Source: Decorospora gaudefroyi (Eukaryota > Ascomycota > Dothideomycetes > Pleosporales > Pleosporaceae). Taken from it: a stretch of 64,000 nucleotides of DNA. This document shows, one piece after another, positions 22,451-33,064 of this stretch. The stretch is taken from NCBI GenBank assembly GCA_010015605.1, contig ML975346.1, forward strand, positions 40,826-104,825, in the 5' to 3' direction. The notes beneath the pieces are model-generated. The model was not told the DNA's origin. It ran no database searches and saw only the letters and a program-made list of their open reading frames with translations. The number at the start of each line of letters is the position of its first letter. Within the stretch, counting starts at the first letter, position 1. The position numbers were made by a program, and so were the translations under genes.

Positions 22451-23027
22451 TTCTTGTCAAAGTTATTATCGATGATGGACAATTTGTTAGGAAATTAACA
22501 TTATATACACTTATTTAAAAGGGCAGCGGGGAGGTGTGACGGAGGGGGCATGTTACTTGGCGCGCTGCGTGTGTTTGCTAAGTGGGGGGGAGGCGGCGGA
22601 ATGCTGGTGGGAATGCGTCATTGATTGTTGGGTGGGGGATGGTTCGGGGTATGTTCGGATTATAGGGATTCACTTTTTTATATAAGGAGGATTTGTCTTT
22701 TGTTGTCTTTCTTGGACCTTTTGTTGGATTGATTATATATATCAAAACTGTTGTTTTAACTCTGTGTCAGATTGACGGTCATGCGTGAAGATCTCTTCTG
22801 CGTCGCCGGATGGAGGGAAGGTGAGAAGAGAGGTGTAGCATCGCGCTTTTTTATCAACACTGGGGAGGGATCTGTTTTGGGGGGAAGCATCACGGAAGAG
22901 AAGATTTGCGGGTATTTGGAGTAGAATTTTTTGAGGAGAGGTACATATCAATTGTTGATTGAAGGACAGACGCTACTAATATACAACCTACTGAGCGGTG
23001 ACATGTTTGAGCTGACAACGAAAAACA
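22451..23027. other. Intergenic region upstream of the tRNA
   Basis: About 580 bases between the tRNA and the next gene's stop. It contains a G-rich stretch near 22526-22640 (minus strand C-rich), but no gene or repeat was recognised. Confidence 0.35.
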
Positions 23028-23660
23028 TCAGTCACGAAGAGCCTTGACTACCTTCTTCGCTCGGTACCTAAGCTTCTCCGCGCCAACCAACGCCATCGCA
23101 GAAACAGAGCGAGCCCTGCGGCGCTCACTGTCCTCGTTGTCGACCTGCTGCCACGTCCCCATATGGTCCACAGGCACAATCTGCTCAAAATGTGTGTTTC
23201 CCCGACCCAACGGCGGCCTTTCTGCACGTCTTTGAGCAGGGTTTGGAGGGGCCATAGTACTCTGGTTGGCAAAGGCTTGCTCTTTATGACTCTGAACCGC
23301 CTCTCGCGCAGAGTCAGAGAGCGGCTTCCGCCTGACCTGGTACGCGGTTACGCCAGACGGCGGATCGAACCGATACTGGCGATCGATGAGGCGACTTGGG
23401 TCTTGCTGGTTGTGGCGGGCTTGTGTTGTTTCCAACGCCGTGAGGTTTTTCTCCGTCAGTTTGACGGTGTCGAAACGCTCAAGGAACCGAGTCTTTCTGG
23501 GGACGTTGGCGGTGTTAGAAGCTTTACTGTGGGTAGATGTGTGAGTTGGAGGGCTCTCACCTTGCCAGCTGACCAGCTCGGATGTAATCACCTGAATGAG
23601 GGATTCCATCTCTGATGAGCTGTCAGATGCGTTGCGAGTGGGTCTGGAACAAGCTGACAT
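23028..23660 (-). CDS. Hypothetical protein, 210 aa
   Basis: A single open frame from the ATG at 23660. The sequence is polar, rich in R, S, Q and E, without a signal peptide or membrane segment, and ends in a basic helix (KLRYRAKKVVKALRD). A central part (LIDRQYRFDPPSGVTAYQVRRKPL) and HMGTWQQVDNEDSERRR look like real protein, with high-complexity composition. I do not recognise a family. A short GT-AG pair around 23517-23550 could suggest a 34-nt intron, but that is below normal length and would shift the frame, so a single exon is preferred. Another small gene of similar basic-tail style lies next to it (24233-24547). Confidence 0.5.
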   Translation of the reverse strand: MSACSRPTRNASDSSSEMESLIQVITSELVSWQGESPPTHTSTHSKASNTANVPRKTRFLERFDTVKLTEKNLTALETTQARHNQQDPSRLIDRQYRFDPPSGVTAYQVRRKPLSDSAREAVQSHKEQAFANQSTMAPPNPAQRRAERPPLGRGNTHFEQIVPVDHMGTWQQVDNEDSERRRARSVSAMALVGAEKLRYRAKKVVKALRD

Positions 23661-24232
23661 GACGGCTTAGAATGTGGGTGTGGTTGTTTACGCCGAAGTT
23701 TAGAAATTGGTAAAGTTGAGGATTGCATAGTACAGTCGTGTGTGTGAGTGGTTTGATAGTTATATTGGGTAAGTCTTCGGTTTCTTATATAGTCGAAGTC
23801 GTGAGCTGGACTGATGTAGTGCTTTCACAGCACACGGAGCGCAGTGAAAATACTCCGTAGCCATGGATATGCACTGCTCTATATAAGGCACGGTGAAAGT
23901 AGATCGCAGATTCGCAAGGTGTTTACACAACGCGCGATCTAGAGGCAGCTTTTCTATATGCGTGTTCAACACTGAGGGGGAAACCAGACGTGTTCATACA
24001 TAGGATGATTCTGAAGTTTTAGATACGAGAGACAGTAAAAGACAGATTCATGGTGACACAAAGGTTCTTCCAAAGCATTGCATTATATTCCGAGACATGG
24101 CAACGCCAACACAGCCAACACTCTTCTCTGCTGATGATCTCATCGGCCTAACAAGCCCAGTCCACGCGAACTGCTCATTTCATATTGCCCCTCCCACACT
24201 ATACACATCCCCCTACCCTAACCACCCGACCA
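23661..24232. other. Intergenic region between two hypothetical genes
   Basis: About 570 bases holding the upstream region of the 210-residue gene and the 3' flank of the next. Nothing further was recognised. Confidence 0.3.
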
Positions 24233-24547
24233 CTACGGTCCGCCACCTTTTCCGCCCTTCGCAAGTTGAACCACACGCTTGAAAACCCCAAGCCCCAGCT
24301 TCTTCGCCTTTTCGCAGTGCGACTTCCGCAGGCGAAGTTCCTCCTCCTTGTCCAGGTCCGCCATGGACTTCATCTGCTTCTGTGGAAGGATATGGTCAAA
24401 GTCTTGAGCCGGTTGGCGAGGAGCTTTCTGGTGAGAGTACGACGAAGGATATCGCGGGAGAGGACCACGGTGCGGTGTTGCGCCGAATCGGATGTGTGAG
24501 TGCGCGGGCGGGACGGAGAAATCGCTCGGGGTGGTTGACGAAGCCAT
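24233..24547 (-). CDS. Hypothetical protein, 104 aa
   Basis: Read from the ATG at 24547; the frame stays open upstream, but that part has leader-like composition. The protein begins MASSTTPSDFSVPPAHSH, has a proline-rich middle (RFGATPHRGPLPRYPSSYSHQ) and a charged helix (DLDKEEELRLRKSHCEKAKKLGLGVFKRVVQLAKGG). No signal peptide or membrane segment. The helix-rich basic C-terminus resembles that of the neighbouring 210-residue protein, so the two may be distant duplicates; this is an impression, not an alignment. No function assigned. Confidence 0.42.
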   Translation of the reverse strand: MASSTTPSDFSVPPAHSHIRFGATPHRGPLPRYPSSYSHQKAPRQPAQDFDHILPQKQMKSMADLDKEEELRLRKSHCEKAKKLGLGVFKRVVQLAKGGKGGGP

Positions 24548-25500
24548 TTTTGGGGGCTGGACGGTGCTGTGGTTTTTGTGACAGTGGCGGTGATGGTTTC
24601 TGCTTTTGAATATAAATGTCAAGGTTGATAGTTGTACCGTAGTTTGTGTTGATAGCGAACCTTGGAAATGGAGTGGAAACTGAGCGACAGACTGACAAGT
24701 TAGGAAGGGTATATTTTCGTAGCGGGTAATTAGCCCGAGTGCTGACTGCGTGAAAGGAGCTGTCAAAGCGCTTTGGGTCGTGAATTGATGGCCAAGGAAT
24801 AGTTTGCGCTCAGTCGTGCAACGGGCTTTGACACTGTGAAAGTAGGGTAGCCATAGTGATTGGGATTTAGCGAACCGAACAAGTCGCACTCTGGTCAAGT
24901 TCTATCGCTTCCATTCCTGGGATCATAAAAGGCAGGATGGAAACGCTGTCTTTCGCTCATCATGCGCGTCCCGTGGGTTGCGATTAGGATCACCTGTACG
25001 AAAGGAATGTCCACTAGAAGTTCCTCCGTTTGCTAGAAGTTTCCTCGGCATGGAATAATACCGTCGGAATGAATTTTTTTGGGTGTTAGGGTTATCATCA
25101 GTATAAATTAGACAGTTTGCGTACAAGAGTTTGTGGTAGCGTGAAATGAGAACTCAGCTAGGAATTCCCTAGGCATTCTGAGAGTGTCCTCGACATCGAC
25201 GTAATTGCCCGAATATCTTCTGGCGTGCAATGAAAGTCAAAAATTGTAGTCTCCAAAACATCAGCATTGAATTCTCAACTTCTCCGGCCTGGATATGAAA
25301 ACCCGGCATGGAAGTCCCAGGAAATCGTCATGGAAGTGAGAAACCGGCATGGAAGTCAGAAGCCGCTAACGAACGGTACACGGTGGATATGTAAAGAACT
25401 CGAGAACTGGACATAGCTTCAGCATAACCATCAAATCGTTCAAGATCCACGAAAGCTAATTGTGGGCGTGTGCTGTAGTATATACCCCGCCTGGCATTAA
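24548..25500. other. Intergenic region downstream of RRG9
   Basis: About 950 bases. Three imperfect copies of a roughly 20-base unit built on GGCATGGAAGT (or GTCATGGAAGT) lie at about 25303-25362. No gene was recognised. Confidence 0.35.
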
Positions 25501-26259
25501 TCATAGCCTCTCCGACAGCGGCACGCTGCTGGTCACCGGTTTCGACTTGCCCGAGGCGCCCACAGTGGGTATAATATCCTCGTCCGGAACGTAGCCAGAG
25601 AAGTCGTCGCTGACACTGTCCTTGACTTCCACGAGATTGCGATGGTCTGATTTCCACTTCGGTCTCTCTCCATTCTGTGCCCGACCTACTCCCATCTCCC
25701 TCCACTTCTTCGGCGGCTTGATTCCCATCTCCACCAAATTCGACCATATCCTCTCGCCTCGCTTGTCCCATCTCTGCATCCGGTCCTCAAATTCTTGGTC
25801 CGACGGCCGCCACTTGCTCTTCAAAATACGGCGTATGGCTTCTGGCGAGACTTTGAAGTGGTCTGCGAGAACGGGTGTAGTGAATTTATGGGGTTGTGTA
25901 CTGTGCAGATGTCGTATGCCTTCCATGGTGTCTGGCGACAGTTTCTTGCGCGGGTTCCACGCTTCTCCACCAAGCTTCTCTTTCAGCGCTTCTTTTTGCA
26001 CCGCCCATGCCGGACGTCCATCCCTCCGTTGTACCTCCTTGGTTAGACTGTCCTCAGTTTCGGTGTCTTCCTGGTTGTTCGCCGTCTTCGAGAAGATTAG
26101 CGTATTTCCCTGCCGCGATCGACGCGCAGTGGAGGCGAAGAACCGCGGAGGATGCGTATACACAAGCGGAAGTCGACGAGCAGCGAACGCCGGCTCGATT
26201 GTTGTGACGGGTCGTATGGAGAGACTAAGCGTTGACCGCGCGCAGTTGTGGCAAGTCAT
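25501..26259 (-). CDS. RRG9: Required for respiratory growth protein 9 (RRG9/neugrin family), mitochondrial
   Basis: A single exon of 252 residues from the ATG at 26259. The N-terminus (MTCHNCARSTLSLSIRPV and on to RFFASTARRSRQ) is rich in R, S, T and A with almost no acids, like a mitochondrial presequence. The central block WNPRKKLSPDTMEGIRHLH, KFTTPVLADHFKVSPEAIRR and ILKSKWRPS is the Rrg9 signature, followed by RWDKRGERIW. Rrg9 is needed for mitochondrial genome maintenance and respiratory growth in yeast; the animal relative neugrin acts in mitochondrial ribosome biogenesis. An upstream ATG at 26370 would add MACCGRVWRRK and on, which fits the presequence less well. Shares a roughly 450-base divergent promoter region with the oxygenase-like gene. 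Confidence 0.88.
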   Translation of the reverse strand: MTCHNCARSTLSLSIRPVTTIEPAFAARRLPLVYTHPPRFFASTARRSRQGNTLIFSKTANNQEDTETEDSLTKEVQRRDGRPAWAVQKEALKEKLGGEAWNPRKKLSPDTMEGIRHLHSTQPHKFTTPVLADHFKVSPEAIRRILKSKWRPSDQEFEDRMQRWDKRGERIWSNLVEMGIKPPKKWREMGVGRAQNGERPKWKSDHRNLVEVKDSVSDDFSGYVPDEDIIPTVGASGKSKPVTSSVPLSERL

Positions 26260-26710
26260 GGTTGTGGAGTTGAGGGATAGCAGGAGGTCCGCGTGCAAGT
26301 TCGCAAATATCTCGCATGGGCCCACCCCACGGACTTCCTTTCGACGCCACACGCGACCGCAGCAAGCCATGGAGTCTGGACTACCCTATAAACTTATAAA
26401 GTGGTGACATCAACGAACATGCGTCAACGGCCCCCTGCATCAATTCAGCGACTGAGCCTCGGTGACAACCTTTGCGTTCCTTATCGGAATCACTAAAATC
26501 ACTAGGTACGACCCTTGATCACAGCAACAGTGCGAAAGCGGCAAAATGAAAGTGGATCCCCTCACAACACGGGCTAGCGCCTCGGTATCATATGACGGAA
26601 CACACCCTCGCCATATTCCTGCACATGTTCTGCTTTGTGCATCGCATTTATCAGTTGTTTGGCGTTGAAGCAGCTCCTATTTCTCGTAGTTCACGTCTCC
26701 GTTTGTGACC
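26260..26710. other. Divergent promoter region of RRG9 and the MpaB-like gene
   Basis: About 450 bases between two divergent ATGs. No TATA box stands out near either start; no other feature was recognised. Confidence 0.35.
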
Positions 26711-28205
26711 ATGGCTTTGTCGAATCCGTTCCGAAGGCGCACAGCGAACACCAGAGAGTACGTCCAGAAGTGGAAGACTATGTAGTGGTATATTAATCGC
26801 TATCAGCTGCTGGGGCTACCAGTTTGAATGGACGGATCGTCATCCTAGACCTGAACAAATGGAGCATATGAAATACTCCTATGATGTTCTTGCGGAAGAG
26901 TGCTTGGATCGATTAAACGCACTATCGCCACCACAGAAAGGAACCTTGCCACGCAATGATAGCAACAGGGCGGCCCTTTCATCGGTACCCGGTACGAAAG
27001 AAGAGAAGAAGGAATCATTACCAGTACCTAGGCGGGACCTCTACGCTTTACTGGAGGAGCACCATGAGTCTGATGCAAAGCTTGCGGAGTTGTGGCGCGA
27101 AGTGAACACTGTCCCAGAGTGGGTGGACTGGGAACAGATCGCAAGAGGACAGGATGTCTTCTACCGGTATGGAGGGCCTGCCCTAACTGGCCTCACTTTT
27201 CAGTCACTGCTCGGCGGTATGGGTGCTGCGCGAGTAGTCGAGACGTTGGCCCGAACTGGAGGCTTCAGTACGAAGGTCGCAAGAGGAAGGCTCTTCGAGA
27301 CCACACAGCATATTCTCCAATGCACAAGAACCCTAGAAGGTATCCAGCCCGGCGGAGAGGGCTTTGCCTCGTCGATACGAGTCCGCTTCCTGCACGCCGC
27401 AGTCCGCCAACGCATCACGAAACTCGCCAACGAGCGGCCCAGCTACTTCAAAGTAGACGAATGGGGCATCCCCATCAACGATCTCGACCAAATCGCGACT
27501 ATTGGCACATTCTCATCAACACTAATATACCTCAGCTTCCCAAGTCAAGGCATCTTCCTCCGCCAACAAGAGATTAACGACTACCTAGCACTGTGGCGCT
27601 ACATCGGATACCTTATGGGTACACCAGACGAGTGGCTCTCCACACCAGTCAAGGCGAAAGCCATGATGGAGTCCCTCCTATACTATGAAGTCAATCCTTC
27701 CGAAATGTCCAAAACCATGGCCAACAACATCATCTACGCCCTCAAAGAAGAGCCCCCCACCTTCGCCTCAGCAGACATGCTCACCGCGAGCGCGCGCTGG
27801 CTCAACGGCAACGCCCTCTGCGACAAGCTCGGCCTAAAGCGCGTATCAGGCTACTACTGGTCCCTTATGGCCGGCCAGTGCCTCTTCTTCATCTTCTATT
27901 GCTACACGTACCGCGCCTTCCCTGACGCAGATCGACGCAGAATCGATCGCGCGAAAAGGATCTTTTGGGATTTGATTGTCAAGGCCAAGTGGGGGTTGGC
28001 TGGCACGGAGACGAGCTTTGATTTCAAATACGTGCCGCAGTATGATACTTTGACGCACTTGGGTGATATTGGGGAGCGGAAACAAAAGGCGCTTAGCAAT
28101 GAAATGAGGAACTTGAAGGCGTTGGGCGTTTTTGTTGCGGTATTGGCGGTTGGCACGTTGGTGTCGGTCAAGGTTGCGGCCCATGTTGTGGGGAGGATGT
28201 GGTAG
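26711..28205 (+). CDS. MpaB/rubber-oxygenase-like (DUF2236) membrane protein
   Basis: Two exons (26711-26757, 26807-28205; a 49-nt intron) encode 481 residues. The splice joins MALSNPFRRRTANTR to DCWGYQFEWTDRHPRPEQ. The body carries the DUF2236 pattern: WREVNTVPEWVDWEQIARGQ, FYRYGGPALTGLTFQSLLGG, RFLHAAVRQRI and the GIPINDLDQIATIGTFS block with conserved acidic and histidine positions, then YLMGTPDEWL. The C-terminus has hydrophobic segments (SLMAGQCLFFIFYCY and the final VAVLAVGTLVSVKVA), consistent with ER anchoring. MpaB cleaves the farnesyl chain in mycophenolic acid synthesis and Lcp cleaves rubber with haem; most fungal homologues are uncharacterised. No biosynthetic cluster surrounds it, so a housekeeping lipid or terpenoid oxygenase is as likely. 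Confidence 0.82.
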
Positions 28206-28617
28206 GTTGTGGTGTAGACTATAGGGATTAGAGTAGGTACAACACCTAGTCTGCATGTCAAAAGAACTTGCTATTACGTGCTCGTTGCGGGGAAGTCTTC
28301 TCTTTTACTTACAGCTGCGCAACCCAACCTCTTACTATAGTCAATCAGTCTATTAGCGTACATGTTTACCGTTTACCCTATGGTAAAGGCCCAAATGCTG
28401 ACCGCTAGTGTATCGCTCACCCAGCAATAGCTTTACCTGAGTCTCGTTCGGTATATATAAGTGGGACCTCAATCCACTTTACTCTCGCGCTGTATCAAGA
28501 CTCTACCACAACCCTCACACATACCTTCTCGACGTCTTTCCAGTTGCATACAACTACCACGACTACCGATTTCACAGTCTTCACAATAATCGCTACTTAC
28601 CTCACCCGCCCCAAAAA
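28206..28617. other. Upstream region of the 134-residue hypothetical gene
   Basis: About 410 bases with the oxygenase 3' flank and a TATA-like element near 28452. Confidence 0.4.
28452..28460 (+). promoter_or_regulatory. TATA-like box
   Basis: TATATATAA at 28452-28460 lies about 160 bases before the ATG at 28618, leaving a normal fungal leader. Confidence 0.4.
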
Positions 28618-29022
28618 ATGCCTCTTCGCACCTGCGCCTACAACAAGTACCAAGACGGCGTATGTGGCTGTCCCACGTTCTGGAAGCGGAAGCGTGCGAA
28701 ATCTCGGCACCCCAGACCCGACCGTCCAAACACATCCAACGATGACGCTATCAGAGATGCGTTCAAAAAGGTTGTTGGGAAGGCGTCGCGACACGTGCAT
28801 GTATCTGGGCCGTCGGCAGACCCATGGTCTAGAGTGGAAGGATTCCCATATAAAAGTATGGACATCGGACAGCCGAGGAGGTCGTCAAATCAGCCGAGGA
28901 AGAAAAAGAAGAAGAGGCTGAGGAAGCCGAAGGTGCTGGTCGACTATGACTTGCCTTCTGGTGAGGAGCGTTTAGACTGGGACACGGATGAGGTTCGGAG
29001 GATGGTGGGCGAGATTACTTGA
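28618..29022 (+). CDS. Hypothetical basic protein, 134 aa
   Basis: A single frame from the ATG in AAAAAATGCC. It starts MPLRTCAYNKYQDGVCGCPTF with three cysteines, has a strongly basic centre (QPRKKKKKRLRKPK, nuclear-localisation-like), and ends in an acidic stretch (VDYDLPSGEERLDWDTDEVRR). No signal peptide or membrane segment. An upstream TATA-like box supports transcription. I recognise no family; a nuclear role is only suggested by the basic patch. Confidence 0.45.
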   Translation: MPLRTCAYNKYQDGVCGCPTFWKRKRAKSRHPRPDRPNTSNDDAIRDAFKKVVGKASRHVHVSGPSADPWSRVEGFPYKSMDIGQPRRSSNQPRKKKKKRLRKPKVLVDYDLPSGEERLDWDTDEVRRMVGEIT

Positions 29023-29203
29023 GCTGGGTTTCACGTGGGTGTCTGATAGACATTGTGATGGGCAGGATGTTATGGGTGAGGATAGCTTCAAGAAGAGTAT
29101 CGCATGTGCATACGCAATGTAATGTAATAAGGGGGTATAGCCTAGCAGGGAGTTTTACCGAGAGTATGCAAGTGGGAAACCGTAGAATGAACATCTGCAA
29201 GTG

Positions 29204-30251
29204 TCACCAAACGTAAGGCTTTGCAGGGTCTTATGTTAGTGGTAGTAAAAATACAGGTCTTGTAAGATAACATACCTTGTTCTCATATGTCCAGAATGTA
29301 CCGCTGTGCTGGATGCCCTTGCTCTTGATTACTTCAATCATCTTCATGACAGACTCTTCCGGCGTAATGATGCCTTGTACCTCCCATGGCAGTTGGACGT
29401 TTGCCATGTCCGTCGCAACTTCTCCGGGATGCATGGACAAGATGATTGTGTCGTCGTCCTTCCTCTTCAGCTCCGCAGCCATATGCCGCACGGCCATGTT
29501 CAGGGCTGCTTTGGAAGCGGCGTAGGCTGCGAAGCCGTCCTCCATCTCACGGAAGTTCCCGTGTGAGCCAGAATCACTCGACATGAAGACGATAGTGCCA
29601 ATGGGGATATTCGTGTGAAGTAGCTTTTGCGCCGTGACGATGGGCCCGATTGTGTTGGTGTGCAGATGAAAGGCAAACTCGTCGAAGGAACTACGTCGTA
29701 TGTTAGCATTATTACCATGTAATCCAAAACATTAGAAATGCACGCTTTAGCCAGAACGAGCAAGGCGCAACGGGGAAGGAGAACGTACAGCTCAGTGGCC
29801 CTCTACAGCGGTTAGTGCGGCTCCCTTGCATGCTGTTTCCCATATCGGACTCACATTTGGGTACCTCAGTACTCCCGCATTCAGTACTACATAGTCTATC
29901 TTGAGATTCGGTAGCATTGCGAGCTGAGCGACGAATTTCTACCACATATTAGCCTCGTCTAACTTGCAGGGTTCACTTCACGACTCATTGTAGAACGGAC
30001 AAACGTACCTCTATGCTCTGTTCAGACAAGATATCGCAAGTATACATCTGACATCGTCCATGATCACTCCCCGCTTGTCCCCACAACCCACTTGCATGTG
30101 CGGCCCAGGGTTCGCGTACAGTAGCAATGATGCGCTCATTTCTGGCTAAAAGCTGCTTGACAAACTCCAATCCAATACCTCGGCTGGCACCGAGAATCAG
30201 CCATGTGGTAAAGTCCTCGTCGGCATATAAGATGCCCGGAATCTGGTCCAT
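29204..30251 (-). CDS. Short-chain dehydrogenase (C-factor/sniffer-like) with a 14-nt exon
   Basis: Five exons on the minus strand: 30251-30009, 29938-29855, 29802-29789, 29690-29276 and 29218-29204, giving 256 residues. Motifs: ILGASRGIGLEF (cofactor loop), YVVLNAGVLRYPN (NAG), FMSSDSGSHG (serine), AYAASKAALN (catalytic Y and K) and LSMHPGEVATDM. The small third exon of 14 nt supplies RATEL between the NAG motif and SFDEFAFHLHTN, and the last exon gives the short end PYVW, matching the aromatic tail common in C-factor-like SDRs. Introns are 70, 52, 98 and 57 nt. The ATG at 30251 precedes the Rossmann start by about 15 residues. A reductase of small carbonyls is likely; substrate unknown. Confidence 0.82.
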
Positions 30252-31147
30252 CTGTCGAAGTGTGGCGGGGCAAACCGATGATGTCAACCGTCGACGCTGG
30301 GGCTGAAGTGTGCGACCACCACGACTGACCAACACAAAGCGCTGTCGCTCGAGGGTATACCGGCTGCGATCCTAGTTGGCGCTGGAAATTGTAACGTGCT
30401 GCTGGCCCGATAATGAGTGACGGTACTCATGGCCGTAGCCGGTTAGGTATCTTAGGGGGACTACCTAGAAGCAGGAAGCAGGAAGCATGGATGTGCGGCT
30501 TGCGGACCCTTGCACAGCCTCACATATCACTGATCAGTAGTGTATTTTGGAAAGCAGGGACAAATCGTGCTGCAGGTCAGCCACGTCAATCCAAGCCCTT
30601 CGCGTGACTACCTTGACACTCTTGAATGTACAGTATAAAGAATGATGACTGTATCAATGGTAAGAATACATCGAAAGGCTTATAGCAGCCAGTGCAAGGC
30701 TCGGTGACGGCATCATTTCGTGAGTTTTATGCACGATTGCCCAGCATCCCCCAGCCCGCTGCAGTCAAAAGAAGTGCAGATTTGGAGGTATGGAAATATT
30801 CCATGAGGAAGTCGACAGGTCGACATTCGTACATGGACATCTGCCTTCAGCGGGCAACTCACGTTTGCTATGTTTGAAGCGCCTCGGACCGGTTCCACCC
30901 GAGCACTTTTGCTCCTGACTTATAATCGTGCTCTCATTGGTCGCTGACCTGAGCCGTGCTCGCGTCAGGCCCGTCATCTCATCGCGGCTAGCGGCAAGTT
31001 CATTGCCTTTTTCTTCGTCCACTCTGCCAGCTTTTTTCTCTCCAGCTACCTGCCATTTAGTACCGAAGCTACACCACTCTCCATCACTCCACCTCCCATT
31101 ACTACTCCTCCACCCCAAATCCAAATTTCACATCTCCCCTATTCACA
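30252..31147. other. Divergent intergenic region, SDR to cytochrome c
   Basis: About 900 bases with two promoters. An inverted CCAAT box lies near 30936. The last 150 bases before cytochrome c are pyrimidine-rich. No additional gene was recognised. Confidence 0.4.
30936..30940 (-). promoter_or_regulatory. CYC1: CCAAT box (reverse) upstream of cytochrome c
   Basis: ATTGG on the plus strand, in the context TCATTGGTCG, lies about 210 bases before the cytochrome c ATG. CCAAT boxes are bound by the HAP complex, a known activator of cytochrome genes in fungi. Assignment rests on motif and position. Confidence 0.35.
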
Positions 31148-31874
31148 ATGGGTTTCGAGCAAGGTACGTTTTTTGACACCTGTCGGACGTCATCGGCCTC
31201 TGCCGCCTCGCCACGAGCTTCCAGCATCCATCGAGCTCGCGCAGACCGAAGCGCAGCGCTCCTTGATAGCGGAATGTCGGTGGGAAACTAGCCACCAGCA
31301 TCTCAATAGCTAAAGAGGCGGTGTGCGCAAGGTGGCAGCTTTGCGACAAAGGAAGAAGAGGCGGCGGATTTGCTCGACAAGAAATCAAATCCATCCACAC
31401 ACGTTGCTAATATATGCCACAGGCGACCACAAGAAGGGTGCCAACCTTTTCAAGGTACGGATACATCAAGACGACCCCAATTGCCATCGTCGCTATCGCA
31501 CACGCTCCACGGACCCTATCTAACCACCGCCCAGACACGATGCGCCCAGTGCCATACCCTGAAGGAGGGTGAGGGTAACAAGATTGGCCCCAACCTACAC
31601 GGCCTCTTCGGCCGCAAGACCGGTCAGGTCGAGGGCTTCTCATACACCGACGCCAACAAGCAGAAGGGTATCGAATGGAACGAGGGCACTCTGGTACGAT
31701 CACGCCACGCAGGAATACACCCTAGGAAAGGCATCACATGCTAACGCCGTGCAGTTCGAGTACCTTGAAAACCCGAAGAAGTACATTCCCGGCACCAAGA
31801 TGGCTTTTGGCGGTCTCAAGAAGCCAAAGGACCGCAACGACTTGATCACCTTCCTCAAGGAGGAGACCAAATAA
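31148..31874 (+). CDS. CYC1: Cytochrome c
   Basis: Four exons (31148-31163, 31423-31454, 31535-31693, 31755-31874; introns of 259, 80 and 61 nt) encode 108 residues, the normal fungal length. The first exon holds only MGFEQ plus one base. The haem motif CAQCHT is complete, with GPNLHGLFGRKTGQ after it, and the axial methionine lies in GTKMAFGGLKK; the end is LITFLKEETK. Cytochrome c carries electrons from complex III to complex IV in the mitochondrial intermembrane space. The long first intron just after the start is the only unusual feature. Identification is certain. Confidence 0.97.
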
Positions 31875-33064
31875 ACGCTTGAATACCGCATGAACGTTTG
31901 CTATTTCCACCTCCGACACGCCATGACCTTTCACCCTAATTCCTTCTCGGCCCAAAATTAGTTGGGATTGTACCAACACGATAGACGAATGATAGAGGCG
32001 GCGAGCGCAGCTGGAGCGCAATGCCGCCTCGTGTAGAATATGCTTGGTGTATCATGCTATGGCGCAGTTCGATTTGTGGCGCAGCATCGGGCCGGATGGG
32101 AATGCATAGCACGCTCCAAATAACAATTCTCCTCTTCAGACTGTTCCCCCCATGAGCTCGATATCTGAAACAACCTGTGAAAGCTCGCTATCGAGATAAT
32201 CGTAACCCACGATTGATTGCCTCCATAGCCGCCTCAACCAGGGGAGCTTCGATAATATAGCACTTGCGTTCTATCTAGGATGACAAAACTCGATTATGTT
32301 AGCAACACCTGACTCCCGAGGGACCCTTCGCGATACACTGAACCAATGGCATGCTTCGCAAATTTTCTGACACGTTGCGCGAGTTTCCACAAAATGTACG
32401 GTCTGGTGCAAAACTAGGCTGGAGTACACGACTCAGGTGAGCGCCCCCCGGGCCTCGGACCTGAGGAACATGTTGCGATGGAGATGCGCTCTCCCGGCGG
32501 TTTCTCCGCGAGCTAGCCGAGGGTCATGCGGTATGTATGGCGGGAGCTCGAGCTGCATGCTTACACAGTAGGTACGGAAGACCATGCACGGGGTGCCTAC
32601 TGTTGCCGGACGTGGGTATTAAGAAAAACCAAGTCCGCCTTACACAATCTTGTCCTGTCATCTGCGGGATTTGATTTTCTTGACCTGACGTTGTGTGGCC
32701 TTCTTCCGCGCTCCTCCACGTGAAAGAGGTGCAAGTGTGGGGGAAGCTCAAAGCAGTGGTGCCATCGGCGACACTCTCCCACCACTCCGTCTGCATACAC
32801 TGGCTCCAATTGTTAGTCACCGTTTCAGACAACCTGGACACACGACTTTTTCGTGTCTTCCTTCGCTTCTATTGTTTACTCCTACTACATCGTCCCGATC
32901 TCTTCCAGCACGCATCGTTACCTCGGCCTACGCCTACAGTATCACGACAAACTAGCGTCATCGGTGGGGCGAACATCGAGCTCGACAATTGAGCACCACA
33001 TCAACCACAGCACTTTGGCGGATACGCAGCGACAAAGGCCGTTCGGCCTCACACAGTTGCCATC
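31875..33064. other. Intergenic region between cytochrome c and PKP1
   Basis: About 1.2 kb. No RNA gene, repeat or protein with a recognisable motif was seen; open frames between 32500 and 33000 on both strands have low-quality composition. Confidence 0.4.

Noticed and set aside
23517..23550. 34-nt GT-AG pair within the 210-residue hypothetical gene
   Set aside because: Shorter than any other intron here, and its removal would break the reading frame.
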